Below are positions 17,805 to 26,684 of a stretch of DNA of 64,000 bases, one piece after another. Source of the DNA: an uncultured Ruminiclostridium sp. (GTDB taxonomy: Bacteria; Bacillota; Clostridia; Oscillospirales; Ruminococcaceae); assembly GCA_934490165.1 (NCBI GenBank), contig CAKSTB010000002.1:62001-126000 (forward strand), written 5' to 3'. The translations under genes were made by a program, and so were the position numbers. Position 1 is the first letter of the stretch, and the number at the start of each line of letters is the position of its first letter. The notes below the pieces were generated by a model that had not been told where the DNA came from, made no database searches, and was given only the letters and a program-made list of their open reading frames with translations.

Positions 17805-19868
17805 TCAACTCCTGTTGAAGAAGTGTTCTATCTTATATTTTGAAAGCGATGTCATAACCGGTCTGCCGTGCGGGCAGAAACGGATAGTCTTGTCATTTAT
17901 AACTCTTTCTGCAAGCGCCTGAAGCTCGATTATATCTGTCTTGTCGTGCGCCTTTATTGCCGACTTGCAAGCCATTGTATGGAGCATATCGTCAAAAAGT
18001 GCGCCTTTCTGCTCTGTAGCGGCATTCATAAGCCTGCGGGCAACATCAGTCACGATCTCGGTGGGAGAACAGCTTATAACAGACGGCATCGCTGTTATCT
18101 GCACAACGCAGTCATCACAGAAGACAAGCTCTATTCCGCTTTGCTCGACATACTCATAATACTCATGCAAAGCCTCATACTCTGCGGCGGAAAGCTTAAG
18201 CTCGGTCTTGTCGATGAGAAGCTGTGAGGTGGTGATAAACTCCTCTTTCAGCTTTTCAAACCTTATACGTTCGTGTGCGGCGTGCTTGTCTATTATTATA
18301 AGCTCCTCGCCGACCTCGCATAATATATAAGTCCTTAAAAATTCGCCGATCACACGGATGTTGATTTTTTCGGGTGTCGGTTCGTTGATCTTTTCAACCC
18401 GCACCGGCTGAGTATTTATGAATTTGAAGCCGTCGTCCTTTATGGGAGGAGCTTCACGCAGTGGGATATCATCGGTGCTTTCCGCACAGATACTGCCGAT
18501 ATCATCATCGTCCACCGCTACTACGACCTTGCCGCTTACAGCCGTGAATGCGGGAGCTGTCGGCGGTTCTTCGGGAAGCGGGATATCATCGGCTTCCTGA
18601 GGTTTTTCAGCCCTTGTGATATAATCCGTGTGACTGCTGTGAAGCGACACGGATCTGACCTGCGCCGAGCCGTATATTGTTTCCGCTTTTACAGGCTCGG
18701 AAGGCTCTTTGGGCACAGCTATTTCTACCGGATATTCATTATTGACAAGCGGAAGCGTTACCGGGATATGCTCCAGTGTCTGCTGTTCACGCTTTATTAT
18801 TTCGGGATTACGCATGAAATAATCGTCAGCATTATCGTATTTTTTCGGCTTTTCAAGCTCTATCTGCCGTCTGTCGTCTGCGGCGTTTACAAGCGCGTTT
18901 TTAACTGCAAAATACACCGCGTCAAATACAGGCTTTTCATATGCAAAGCGTATCTCGGTCTTTGCCGGGTGTACGTTTACATCGACAGAATCGGGAGAAA
19001 GCGTTATATCCAGTATGCAGGCGGGGAATTTTCCGACCATCATACTGTTGCGGTACGCCTCTTCAAGCGCCGCCATACAGGTGGTGCTCTTTATGTATCT
19101 TGTATTGACAAAGAACGTCTGCATACTTCTGCTGTTGCGGCAGAATAGCGGTGATGAAGCATAACCGCTGACATCTATGCCGTTAAGCGAAAAGTCGACC
19201 GGGATAAGACTGTCGGCAAACTGCCTGCCGAACACCGCCTTTGCCGCCGATAAGAGCGAGCCGTCACCCGAGGTCATTCTGACGCTCTTGTTATCTCTTA
19301 TGAATTTAAAGGAAATATCGGGGTGCGAAAGCGCAAGTCTGTCTACCGTTGCCGCTATAAAGTTACCCTCGGATATGTCTTTTTTAAGGAATTTCAGTCG
19401 TGCGGGCGTGTTGTAGAAAAGCTCCTTTATAACGATCGTCGTTCCTACAGGACAGCCGCAGGACTCGTGTTCCTTTTCCTCGCCGCCCTCGATAACGTAA
19501 CGTCCGCCGAGCTCGTCCTCCGCTCTGCGTGACATCATCTCGATCTTTGCGACTGCCGCAACGGACGCTAACGCTTCACCGCGAAAGCCCATTGTCATTA
19601 TACCTGTAAGGTCATCGCCTGTGCGTATCTTGCTTGTTGCATGGCGCAGAAAGGCTGTAGGCATCTGCTCATATGCTATGCCGCAGCCGTCGTCTGTTAT
19701 ACGCATATAGCTGATACCGCCGTGTTTTATCTCAACGGTGATATGCCGCGCGCCTGCGTCTATTGAATTTTCCACAAGCTCCTTTATTACGGATGACGGG
19801 CGTTCGATAACCTCGCCTGCCGCAATAAGCTCCGCTACGCTTTTATCAAGCAGTCTTATCTCAGGCAT
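17805..19868 (-). CDS. mutL: DNA mismatch repair protein MutL
   Basis: 687 residues. The N-terminal GHKL ATPase shows ELVENSIDAGA (about 30-40), DDGCGI and GFRGEALASV. After a variable linker (about 335-490) the C-terminal dimerisation domain carries the endonuclease signature DKHAAHERIRFE, plus ACKSAIKAH and FCPHGRPVM. MutL here is therefore of the nicking type expected where MutH is absent. It directly follows mutS (15 bases). Confidence 0.95.
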   Translation of the reverse strand: MPEIRLLDKSVAELIAAGEVIERPSSVIKELVENSIDAGARHITVEIKHGGISYMRITDDGCGIAYEQMPTAFLRHATSKIRTGDDLTGIMTMGFRGEALASVAAVAKIEMMSRRAEDELGGRYVIEGGEEKEHESCGCPVGTTIVIKELFYNTPARLKFLKKDISEGNFIAATVDRLALSHPDISFKFIRDNKSVRMTSGDGSLLSAAKAVFGRQFADSLIPVDFSLNGIDVSGYASSPLFCRNSRSMQTFFVNTRYIKSTTCMAALEEAYRNSMMVGKFPACILDITLSPDSVDVNVHPAKTEIRFAYEKPVFDAVYFAVKNALVNAADDRRQIELEKPKKYDNADDYFMRNPEIIKREQQTLEHIPVTLPLVNNEYPVEIAVPKEPSEPVKAETIYGSAQVRSVSLHSSHTDYITRAEKPQEADDIPLPEEPPTAPAFTAVSGKVVVAVDDDDIGSICAESTDDIPLREAPPIKDDGFKFINTQPVRVEKINEPTPEKINIRVIGEFLRTYILCEVGEELIIIDKHAAHERIRFEKLKEEFITTSQLLIDKTELKLSAAEYEALHEYYEYVEQSGIELVFCDDCVVQITAMPSVISCSPTEIVTDVARRLMNAATEQKGALFDDMLHTMACKSAIKAHDKTDIIELQALAERVINDKTIRFCPHGRPVMTSLSKYKIEHFFNRS

Positions 19869-19883
19869 TGATTTTCCTTTTCT

Positions 19884-22496
19884 TTATAACATTGCTTTGA
19901 GTTCTTCGAGCTTTGCGTAAGCCTCTCTCGGGGTCATATCGTCAAGGTCGAGGTTTTTTATCTCGGTTATGACATTCTGTCTGCCGGTAGCCTCAAAGTC
20001 TATCTGGCTTTCGGACTCCTCCTCGGCTCTCAGCTCAAGCTCACGCTGTATCTTCGGCGCTCTTTCAAGCTCGGCTAAAAGCTGTTTTGCTCTGTCGGTG
20101 ACCTTCTTCGGAAGTCCGGCAAGACGTGCGACCTCTATACCATAGCTGTCGTCCGTTCCACCCTCGACTATCTTGTGCAGGAACTTTATATCCTCACCGC
20201 TTCGCTTTACCTTTACGCTGTAGTTACGCACACCGTCAAGCTCGTTTTCAAGCGAAATAAGCTCGTGATAGTGCGTTGCGAAAAGCGTTTTACAGCCGAT
20301 AGCCTTTGAGCTTATGTACTCGGCTACCGCCTTTGCTATTGATACGCCGTCATAGGTCGATGTTCCTCTGCCGATCTCGTCAAGGATAACAAGCGATCGT
20401 TTTGTCGCTTCATTAAGGATAGTTGCGACCTCAGTCATTTCAACCATAAAGGTCGACTGACCCGCGGACAGATCGTCACTTGCACCGACGCGGGTGAATA
20501 TCCTGTCAACGACACCGAGCCTTGCATAGCTTGCCGGGACAAAGCAGCCTATCTGTGCCATAAGGACTATCACGGCTACCTGTCGCATAAACGTGGATTT
20601 ACCCGACATATTAGGCCCTGTGATTATCATAAGGCGGTTGCTTTTAACATCAAGATAAACATCGTTCGGGGTGAAAAGTATCTCGTTGACCATCTTCTCG
20701 ACAACGGGGTGTCTTCCGTCCCTTATCTCTATGACGCTGTCATTTGCCATCATCGGACGGCAGTAGTTATTTTCTATAGATACAACGGCATAACTGCACA
20801 GCACGTCAAGCGCCGCTACAGATTCGGCGGTCTGCTGGATAAGGTCGAGCCGCTGTGCGATAAATTCACGCACCTCGGCGAATATTGCCGCTTCAAGCGC
20901 AAGTATCTTATCGTTTGCGCCGAGTATCTCGTTTTCTATCTTCTTAAGCTCATCGGTGATATATCTTTCACCGTTTGTGAGCGTCTGTTTTCTTACATAT
21001 CTGTCGGGTACCATTGACACATTTCCCTTTGATACCTCTATATAATAGCCGAACACACGGTTATAGCCTACACGCAGGTTTTTTATGCCTGTGGCTTCTT
21101 TTTCCTGCTGTTCTATCTGTGCAAGCAAGTCCTTACCGCCGCCCGTGATATTTCTCAGGCGGTCAAGCTCTTCATTGAAGCCGCTCTTTATATATCCGCC
21201 GTCCTTCATAAGTGCGGGCGGTTCGTCCGCTATCGCCCTTTCGACCAGATCCGCGATGTCGTCAAGCGGACTTATCTTCTTATCAAGGCTCTTTGTAAGC
21301 TGTGTGCTTATTTGCGACAGGTCGCTTTTAAGCTGAGGAAGTATCCTGCAGGTAGCACCGAGCGCCTTAACGTCCTTTGCGTTTGCCGCCTTGTATATTA
21401 TCCTTGTCATAAGACGTTCAAGGTCATAGACCTTTGCAAGGTCGGTCTTTATATCATACAGTGCCGCAGAATTGTTTATGAGCGCTTCTACCGCATCATG
21501 TCTGCGTATGATAGCCGCCGTGTCTGTAAGCGGCTGTTCTATGCACTGCCTCAGCTTTCTTCTTCCCATTGAGGTGTCGGTCTTGTCAAGCACCCACAGC
21601 AGTGAGCCTTTCTTTTCGCCGCTTCTCATTGTTGAAGTCAGTTCAAGGTTTCTTCTTGTAGCAAGTCCCAGCTGCATAAACTCGCCGCTGCTATGTACAT
21701 TAAGCTTTACAAAACGTTTTGCTCCGCTTCTTTGCGCCTTATACAAATAGCGCAGCAAAGCGCATAAAGCTCTTAATGCGTTGTCTTTTCCGGCAAGACC
21801 TATCTCGTCTGCCGTACCGCCGAACTGTGCGGTTATCTCCGAAACATCATCTATCGAAAAATCCTCGTCATCAAGCTGTTCAGCCGAGCATTTTCCGTAG
21901 CGGTTTCTTATAAAGGTATATGCCTGCTTCCGATTTAAAAACTCCGCATTGAACAGAAGTTCAACCGGGGTATATTGTGAAAACTGTGCTATTATATCCT
22001 CATCGGTCTTGTTTGAACGTGCCTTTTCAACTGCGTGCACTTCACCCGTTGAGATATCGGCAAACACCATACCTGTGCCGTTTTCTCCGACATAGATACA
22101 CGAAATATAGTTGTTAGCGCCGTCCTCAAGCATAGACGCTTCTATTACTGTACCTGCGCTTACAAGCCTTACTATATCGCGCTCCACAAGACCCTTTGCC
22201 AGTGCAGGGTCGGTCGTCTGCTCGCAGATAGCCACCTTGAAGCCCTTATCTATCAGCTTCTTTATGTAACCCTCGGCGGAATGATGCGGTACGCCGCACA
22301 TAGGCGTACCTGCTCTCGATGTAAGCGTCAGCTCAAGCTCCTTTGACGCTACCATTGCGTCCTCGTTGAACATTTCATAGAAATCGCCCAGACGGTAGAA
22401 TAATATATAATCCTTGTAATTTGCCTTGATCTCAGCGTACTGCTGCATCATAGGCGTGAGCTTTTCTCCACTGTTTCCGGCTTTCAAGAGCTTCAT
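19884..22496 (-). CDS. mutS: DNA mismatch recognition protein MutS
   Basis: 870 residues, full MutS1 length. The mismatch-contacting F-x-E is F39-Y40-E41 in GDFYEMF. The ATPase has Walker A TGPNMSGKST near residue 620, LSAGQSTFMVEM, Walker B LVILDEIGRGTS and the ATHYHEL switch. It ends with the usual helix-turn-helix region and a short C-terminal tail. It binds mismatches and recruits MutL, encoded next. ATTTGAA-less leader; the gene lies 41 bases after the ylbF-family gene. Confidence 0.95.
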   Translation of the reverse strand: MKLLKAGNSGEKLTPMMQQYAEIKANYKDYILFYRLGDFYEMFNEDAMVASKELELTLTSRAGTPMCGVPHHSAEGYIKKLIDKGFKVAICEQTTDPALAKGLVERDIVRLVSAGTVIEASMLEDGANNYISCIYVGENGTGMVFADISTGEVHAVEKARSNKTDEDIIAQFSQYTPVELLFNAEFLNRKQAYTFIRNRYGKCSAEQLDDEDFSIDDVSEITAQFGGTADEIGLAGKDNALRALCALLRYLYKAQRSGAKRFVKLNVHSSGEFMQLGLATRRNLELTSTMRSGEKKGSLLWVLDKTDTSMGRRKLRQCIEQPLTDTAAIIRRHDAVEALINNSAALYDIKTDLAKVYDLERLMTRIIYKAANAKDVKALGATCRILPQLKSDLSQISTQLTKSLDKKISPLDDIADLVERAIADEPPALMKDGGYIKSGFNEELDRLRNITGGGKDLLAQIEQQEKEATGIKNLRVGYNRVFGYYIEVSKGNVSMVPDRYVRKQTLTNGERYITDELKKIENEILGANDKILALEAAIFAEVREFIAQRLDLIQQTAESVAALDVLCSYAVVSIENNYCRPMMANDSVIEIRDGRHPVVEKMVNEILFTPNDVYLDVKSNRLMIITGPNMSGKSTFMRQVAVIVLMAQIGCFVPASYARLGVVDRIFTRVGASDDLSAGQSTFMVEMTEVATILNEATKRSLVILDEIGRGTSTYDGVSIAKAVAEYISSKAIGCKTLFATHYHELISLENELDGVRNYSVKVKRSGEDIKFLHKIVEGGTDDSYGIEVARLAGLPKKVTDRAKQLLAELERAPKIQRELELRAEEESESQIDFEATGRQNVITEIKNLDLDDMTPREAYAKLEELKAML

Positions 22497-22537
22497 TCCT
22501 TTCGGGTTTATTGATTGAATTTACATTGCTGTACTGA

Positions 22538-22951
22538 TTAGTGGCAGCCTCCGCAGGTCGAGCATGAACCTGAGCAGCCGCCTGTCTGAACCTCGCAGGT
22601 GTCGGGATCTTCGCCGTCACAGCACAGTGCGATAATGCCGTTTATCTCCTGTAAAAGCTTGTCCATATCAGCCTTTGCCATCGTGAAATCAGCCATATGC
22701 TCATTCTGCATTACGAGAGTGTATAATCTCTGCATTTCCTTGTTCTGTGTGTCGAGCTTTTCCTTGTTCTGCTCTTCCTTTGACTTGCTCATTTCGAGTG
22801 CAACATTCTGACGTGCGAGATTAAATTCGCCGATAAGCTCCTGAAGCTCCATATCTGCATCATTTGCCTTCATTGCCTCGTTATAACGTACATAACGCTC
22901 GTCTGCCTGTATAGCCTTGCCGAGCTCTCTTGCTGCTTTGATCGCGTCCAT
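22538..22951 (-). CDS. YlbF/YmcA-family protein with a cysteine-rich tail
   Basis: 137 residues from the ATG at 22951, which follows GAAAGAAAGGA; an upstream in-frame ATG at 23026 has no such site. Residues 1-110 are the helical YlbF/YmcA domain (ELGKAIQADERYVRYNEAMKA...IGEFNLARQNVALEM). In Bacillus, YlbF, YmcA and YaaT form a complex that binds [4Fe-4S] clusters and acts in RNA maturation; ymcA there lies beside miaB, as here. The last 28 residues hold seven Cys, including a CSGSCSTCGGCH ending, a likely metal or Fe-S site. Confidence 0.8.
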   Translation of the reverse strand: MDAIKAARELGKAIQADERYVRYNEAMKANDADMELQELIGEFNLARQNVALEMSKSKEEQNKEKLDTQNKEMQRLYTLVMQNEHMADFTMAKADMDKLLQEINGIIALCCDGEDPDTCEVQTGGCSGSCSTCGGCH

Positions 22952-23031
22952 TTTATTTTTCCTTTCTTTCCGCTTTATGCGGCTGTTAAAAATATATATC
23001 TGACGGGTTATCCCGACCGATTGCAAAAATT

Positions 23032-24441
23032 TCAGTCATTAACGCTTACAAGCTCGCCTGTGACTGCCCAGGGCAGAGCCTTTTTTATCTTTACCGTAAC
23101 GTACTTTCCGACCATATCCTTACTGCCGTTGAAATCGACTATCACGCCGTGGCGCGAATGACCTGTCATAAGTCCGTCAGCCGTTCTGCCGATGCCCTCG
23201 CACAGAACCTCGACCTCATCTCCGATAAAACGTTCGTAAGCCTTTTCACCGATGGAATTCTGTACATCAAGAAGCTGTCTGAACCACTTTCCCTTATCCT
23301 CGTCGCTCACAGGGTCGGGCATAGCCGCCGCCTTTGTACCCTCACGCTTGCTATAGATGAATGTATACGCCGAGTCATAGCGCACCTTCTTCATAAGCTC
23401 GACCGTGCCGAGAAAATCCTCGTATGTTTCGCCCGGGAAACCTACTATAATATCTGTAGTGAGCGCTACCTTCGGAATGCGTTTTTTTGCATATTCGATA
23501 AGCTCCAGATAATGTGCCGTGTCATAGTGGCGGTTCATTTCCTTTAAAATTCTGTCGCTTCCGCACTGTACAGGCAGATGAAGATGATATGATATATGCC
23601 TGCTGTCGGCTATCGTGTCTATAAGCTCATGTGTGCAGTCCTTGGGGTGAGATGTCATAAAGCTGAGCTTGTATTTTCCCGGTATCTTATCAAGCTCGGA
23701 AAGCAGCTTTGCAAAGCCGAAATCATATTCCTTGCCGTAAGAATTTACATTCTGTCCGAGCAGTAGTATTTCCTTGTATCCGTCATTTATAAGTCCTTTG
23801 ACCTCGGCTATGACCTCTTCGGGTCTGCGCGAACGCTCCCTGCCCCTTATAAAGGGAACTATACAGTATGTGCAGAAGTTGTTGCAGCCGTACATTATCG
23901 GCACGCTTGCCTTTACCTTGCTTTCTCTTATAACAGGAAGTCCCTCGGCAATAACGCCGTCACTTTCGGGGATAGACAGCGTTCTGCGGTTCTCGCTGAG
24001 CTTTTCGTATATCATCTGCGGTAATGTGTGCATAACGTGCGTACCGAAAATGATATCTACCTGCGGGAACGATTTTCTCATTCTCTGAGCAATATGCTCC
24101 TGCTGTACCATACAGCCACCGACCGCTATTATAAGATTTCTGTTCTTCTCTTTAAGCTTTTTCAGCACGCCTATATTGCCGAAAACTCTGTCCTCTGCGT
24201 TTTCTCTTACGGCGCAGGTATTGAAAAGGATAAGATCCGCAAATGCGGTTTCGGGCGTGAAGCCGTAACCCATCTGTGCAAGCATACCCTTTATTTTTTC
24301 GCCGTCACTCACATTCTGCTGACAGCCGAAGCTGTGGACGTGCGCCAGCGGCATCTGCTCACGCTTTGCATTTATCGCTTTTACTTTTTCTATATATTCC
24401 TGCTGAACAAGCAGTTCTTCCTTGTTTATCTCTTTAGTCAA
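23032..24441 (-). CDS. miaB: tRNA-2-methylthio-N6-dimethylallyladenosine synthase
   Basis: 469 residues from a TTG at 24441, chosen because it follows CGGAGA at good spacing and lies about 65 bases after the predicted start point of the -35/-10 pair at 24515-24543; the ATG at 24504 would be almost at the transcript end. Domains: N-terminal UPF0004 (HSFGCQQNVSDGEKI), radical SAM with C-x3-C-x2-C in YGCNNFCTYC, and C-terminal TRAM. It uses two [4Fe-4S] clusters to thiomethylate i6A37 made by MiaA. Confidence 0.92.
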   Translation of the reverse strand: MTKEINKEELLVQQEYIEKVKAINAKREQMPLAHVHSFGCQQNVSDGEKIKGMLAQMGYGFTPETAFADLILFNTCAVRENAEDRVFGNIGVLKKLKEKNRNLIIAVGGCMVQQEHIAQRMRKSFPQVDIIFGTHVMHTLPQMIYEKLSENRRTLSIPESDGVIAEGLPVIRESKVKASVPIMYGCNNFCTYCIVPFIRGRERSRRPEEVIAEVKGLINDGYKEILLLGQNVNSYGKEYDFGFAKLLSELDKIPGKYKLSFMTSHPKDCTHELIDTIADSRHISYHLHLPVQCGSDRILKEMNRHYDTAHYLELIEYAKKRIPKVALTTDIIVGFPGETYEDFLGTVELMKKVRYDSAYTFIYSKREGTKAAAMPDPVSDEDKGKWFRQLLDVQNSIGEKAYERFIGDEVEVLCEGIGRTADGLMTGHSRHGVIVDFNGSKDMVGKYVTVKIKKALPWAVTGELVSVND

Positions 24442-24514
24442 GCTGTTTCTCCGTTCTTTATCCAAAGTCCTGTTGCAAAGACAGTATACCATAAAAGACA
24501 GCATACCATAATAG

Positions 24515-24543
24515 ATTATAACATTATTTTAATCCGCCGTCAA
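24515..24543 (-). promoter_or_regulatory. Promoter of the miaB-mutS-mutL run
   Basis: On the minus strand TTGACG (plus-strand 24538-24543) is followed by exactly 17 bases and TATAAT (24515-24520). The spacer is one arm of a 17-bp inverted repeat (next entry). Confidence 0.8.
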
Positions 24544-24570
24544 GGTAAAACGTCGGATTAAAATAATGTT
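24520..24570. repeat. 17-bp perfect inverted repeat overlapping the miaB promoter
   Basis: Arms AACATTATTTTAATCCG (24520-24536) and its exact complement (24554-24570) are separated by 17 bases. The first arm fills the -10/-35 spacer; the second lies just upstream. A perfect 10-base palindrome, AGAACGTTCT, abuts it at 24571-24580. The dyad is mostly upstream of the start point, so it is more likely an operator or insertion scar than an RNA hairpin. Confidence 0.75.
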
Positions 24571-24598
24571 AGAACGTTCTCGGTCGGTTGCGTGAGCA

Positions 24599-24740
24599 AA
24601 GCCGCATAAAAAGCCTTATGGCTCAGAAATATAAAAAGGAGCAACAGTGACTGATATGCACCTCCAAATGTGTCTAACTTTTGGGGTGCATATCAGCGTG
24701 GTTGCTCCTTTGTTGTGTTAAAGTGTGTGATAAACGGGAA
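24599..24740 (-). repeat. Array element A (terminator half, left border)
   Basis: It holds the two terminator hairpins only; there is no promoter half because no cassette lies further left. The loop of the GGAGCAAC...GTTGCTCC hairpin carries a 46-bp insertion (24651-24696), annotated separately. Confidence 0.75.
24651..24696. mobile_element. 46-bp palindromic insertion resembling IS3-family ends (MITE-like)
   Basis: CTGATATGCACC (24651-24662) and GGTGCATATCAG (24685-24696) flank a core containing GTGTCTAACTTTTGGGG, reminiscent of IS150-type IS3 terminal repeats. Other copies of the array element lack it. It sits in the loop of the array terminator. Confidence 0.5.
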
Positions 24741-24743
24741 CAG

Positions 24744-25229
24744 TTAAGATAATTTTCTCTCCATATATCCACAGGTAAAAGGAAAAAAATCAAATTTTCT
24801 GGTTCCAGTATGTATGAACCCAAATATCTCATACCATTTTTTTAGCACCTTGTTTTCTTCAACAATACCTATATTAACCTTGGAACAACCTAATTCTTTT
24901 GCAGAAATAAAAGCATGAATCAAAAGTTCCTGACCAATTTTTCTATGTCTATATGCCGGAAGTACACACAAATTATTTAACTCACATTCACTATTATCCT
25001 GCAATAACAATGAATAATATCCAACTATTGTACCATTATCATAATAAGCATACATAGGTCTATGCTCGCCAAATAAATGCCACTTTAATCTATCCTCTGT
25101 TGTTGCAAACGCAGTGAATTTTGGGGCGTTTTCAGCAGTAAAGCCAAATTCATCTGCAACCGTGGCAAAGCTATCTCTGATTACCCTTACACATTCTGAA
25201 ATATCTTTTTCTTTCACTTCCTTGATCAT
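24744..25229 (-). CDS. GNAT-family N-acetyltransferase (cassette 8, last transcribed)
   Basis: 161 residues from the ATG at 25229, which follows GGAGGT. It has a GNAT fold: the acetyl-CoA loop is in LCVLPAYRHRKIGQELLIHAF (V-x-P-x-x-R-x-x-x-I-G-x-x-L), and KWYEIFGFIHTG is the C-terminal motif B. The substrate is unknown; GNATs of this size often acetylate small molecules, tRNA-bound or antibiotic amines, or proteins. Its promoter is in element B and its terminators are in element A. A frame extending to 25244 is just element sequence. Confidence 0.85.
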   Translation of the reverse strand: MIKEVKEKDISECVRVIRDSFATVADEFGFTAENAPKFTAFATTEDRLKWHLFGEHRPMYAYYDNGTIVGYYSLLLQDNSECELNNLCVLPAYRHRKIGQELLIHAFISAKELGCSKVNIGIVEENKVLKKWYEIFGFIHTGTRKFDFFPFTCGYMERKLS

Positions 25230-25244
25230 AATTCTTACCTCCAT

Positions 25245-25448
25245 ATTCCGATTTATCGGGCAGATTAACCGACCTCACAGACTCATTATACCACTCATTT
25301 CCACTTTATGCAACCGATTTTTCTATCAAATTGCCATTGGGCTGACATCGTAAACCGCATAAAAAAGAGCCTTGCGGCTCGGGGATATATGAAAAAGGAG
25401 CAGCCGGGGTGCTCCTTTAGTGTGTTAAACTGTTCGATAAATGGGAAT
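25245..25448 (-). repeat. Array element B (complete)
   Basis: Promoter for the gene at 24744-25229: TTGCAT (plus 25308-25313), 17 bases, TATAAT (25285-25290). The same element ends with both terminator hairpins and the GATAAATGGGAAT border for the gene at 25481-25906. Confidence 0.85.
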
Positions 25449-25480
25449 ATGTATCAGCGATTATACGAATTTTTTCGATG

Positions 25481-25906
25481 TTATATATAATAAGCCATAT
25501 TTACCTCATGGCAGTCTTGCTCGTCCACCACATCGGTTTCCTCAAACCCCATTTTCTCATATATATGCTTCGCATGGTCATTACCGTAAATATATGTGGT
25601 TGTTATAACTTTTGCATCATAACGAATTCGCATAAGGTCAATAAATTTTTTTAGTGCGGCTGTGCCTTTGTGTTTATTTTGGTGGCTTATGTCTATGGCG
25701 TATTCCCACAAAAAATATTTATGCTCTTCAAAACGATTAACCAGAATAAAACCAATCAGATCATTTTCGTCAAATATATCAAAAGCCAGAACCGTATCAG
25801 GATTATCCCTGATAATCGTCTTAATTGTTTCCTTTGTTGAAAGCATCCCCTCCTGATCGGGAGCAAGTGAGATCTTCATTTCTGTAGACTTAACGAAATC
25901 AATCAT
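25481..25906 (-). CDS. GNAT-family N-acetyltransferase (cassette 7)
   Basis: 141 residues from the ATG at 25906 (AAAGAGG 11 bases upstream; a TTG at 25915 is too close to it). The motif-A region is EYAIDISHQNKHKGTAALKKFIDLM and motif B is HAKHIYEKMGFEETDVV, so it is a compact GNAT, although the Q/R-x-x-G-x-G/A loop is written as NKHKGTA. The substrate is unknown. The promoter is in element C (TTGAAA-17-TATAAT). The gene upstream has no terminator of its own and may read into this one. Confidence 0.75.
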   Translation of the reverse strand: MIDFVKSTEMKISLAPDQEGMLSTKETIKTIIRDNPDTVLAFDIFDENDLIGFILVNRFEEHKYFLWEYAIDISHQNKHKGTAALKKFIDLMRIRYDAKVITTTYIYGNDHAKHIYEKMGFEETDVVDEQDCHEVNMAYYI

Positions 25907-25931
25907 AACGTACAATGCCTCTTTCTTTTAT

Positions 25932-26036
25932 AAATCCCGATTTGTCGGGCAGATTAACCGCCCTTATAAATCCATTATATCACGCAATACCACTTTTTTC
26001 AACCCATTTTCCAATCAAATCCCCATCGGCACAACA
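25932..26036 (-). repeat. Array element C (promoter half; terminators missing)
   Basis: Promoter: TTGAAA (plus 25997-26002), 17 bases, TATAAT (25974-25979). The element breaks off after the CCGATGGGGATTTG box. There are no GGAGC or GAGCC hairpins, and only a weak GCACAACATTGTGTGC palindrome lies before the stop of the hydrolase gene. Confidence 0.75.
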
Positions 26037-26056
26037 TTGTGTGCAGAAGTTTAATT

Positions 26057-26671
26057 CTATAATAATATCTCCATAGCATTAGCTAACCCTTGTGGATTAT
26101 CAACATTGACCTCATGCCCCGAATTAACAATCGTACTGAGTTTTGCATTTGGTAGCTCTCTTGCAAGCTTTATTGCCGCTTTTTTATTAACATTATCCTT
26201 TTCGCCACAAATGATAACCACAGGACAATTCACATTGTTAAGACTGTTTGTGAAATCTATATCCATCATTGAATTTGTCAGTGTGATAAAATCTTTTTTC
26301 TTCAAACCTATATCCTTGAACTTGCTTTCCGGCATAAATTTGAACAGCATATTTTGCACCTTAAGCAGAAATTTCGGCATATTATACTGCGGTGCAATAA
26401 GAATAAGAGAGCTTACCTTATCCGGAAAGTCGATAGCGTAATTTAGAGCAAGCACAGCACCAAGCGAAAGTCCACAGAGATTAAGCGGTTCCGAAAAACT
26501 ATTACAGTATCTGCAAAATGAAGAATACATTTTGTTGTAGTTACAGTTACCCTCGATAAAAAAATTGCTTAACTCAGGACAGACAGTTTCTACTGTATCA
26601 GGGAGATAGGAAGTTGTTTTATCCCAGCTTGAAGCGTTCTGTCCCATTCCGTGCAGAAGGATGTATTTCAT
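26057..26671 (-). CDS. alpha/beta hydrolase (cassette 6)
   Basis: 204 residues. The catalytic triad is visible by position: S69 in GLSLG, D159 in CGEKDN and H186 in SGHEVN. The oxyanion region LLHGMGQNASSW is at the N terminus. The lid (about residues 95-140) is small. This is a typical serine esterase/lipase-type cytosolic hydrolase with no signal peptide and unknown substrate. The promoter is in element D. Confidence 0.85.
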   Translation of the reverse strand: MKYILLHGMGQNASSWDKTTSYLPDTVETVCPELSNFFIEGNCNYNKMYSSFCRYCNSFSEPLNLCGLSLGAVLALNYAIDFPDKVSSLILIAPQYNMPKFLLKVQNMLFKFMPESKFKDIGLKKKDFITLTNSMMDIDFTNSLNNVNCPVVIICGEKDNVNKKAAIKLARELPNAKLSTIVNSGHEVNVDNPQGLANAMEILL

Positions 26672-26684
26672 TGTAAAACCTCAC

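Noticed and set aside
24571..24580. LexA (SOS) box at AGAACGTTCT near the mutSL promoter
   Set aside because: The Gram-positive LexA site needs GAAC-N4-GTTC; here the halves touch without a spacer.
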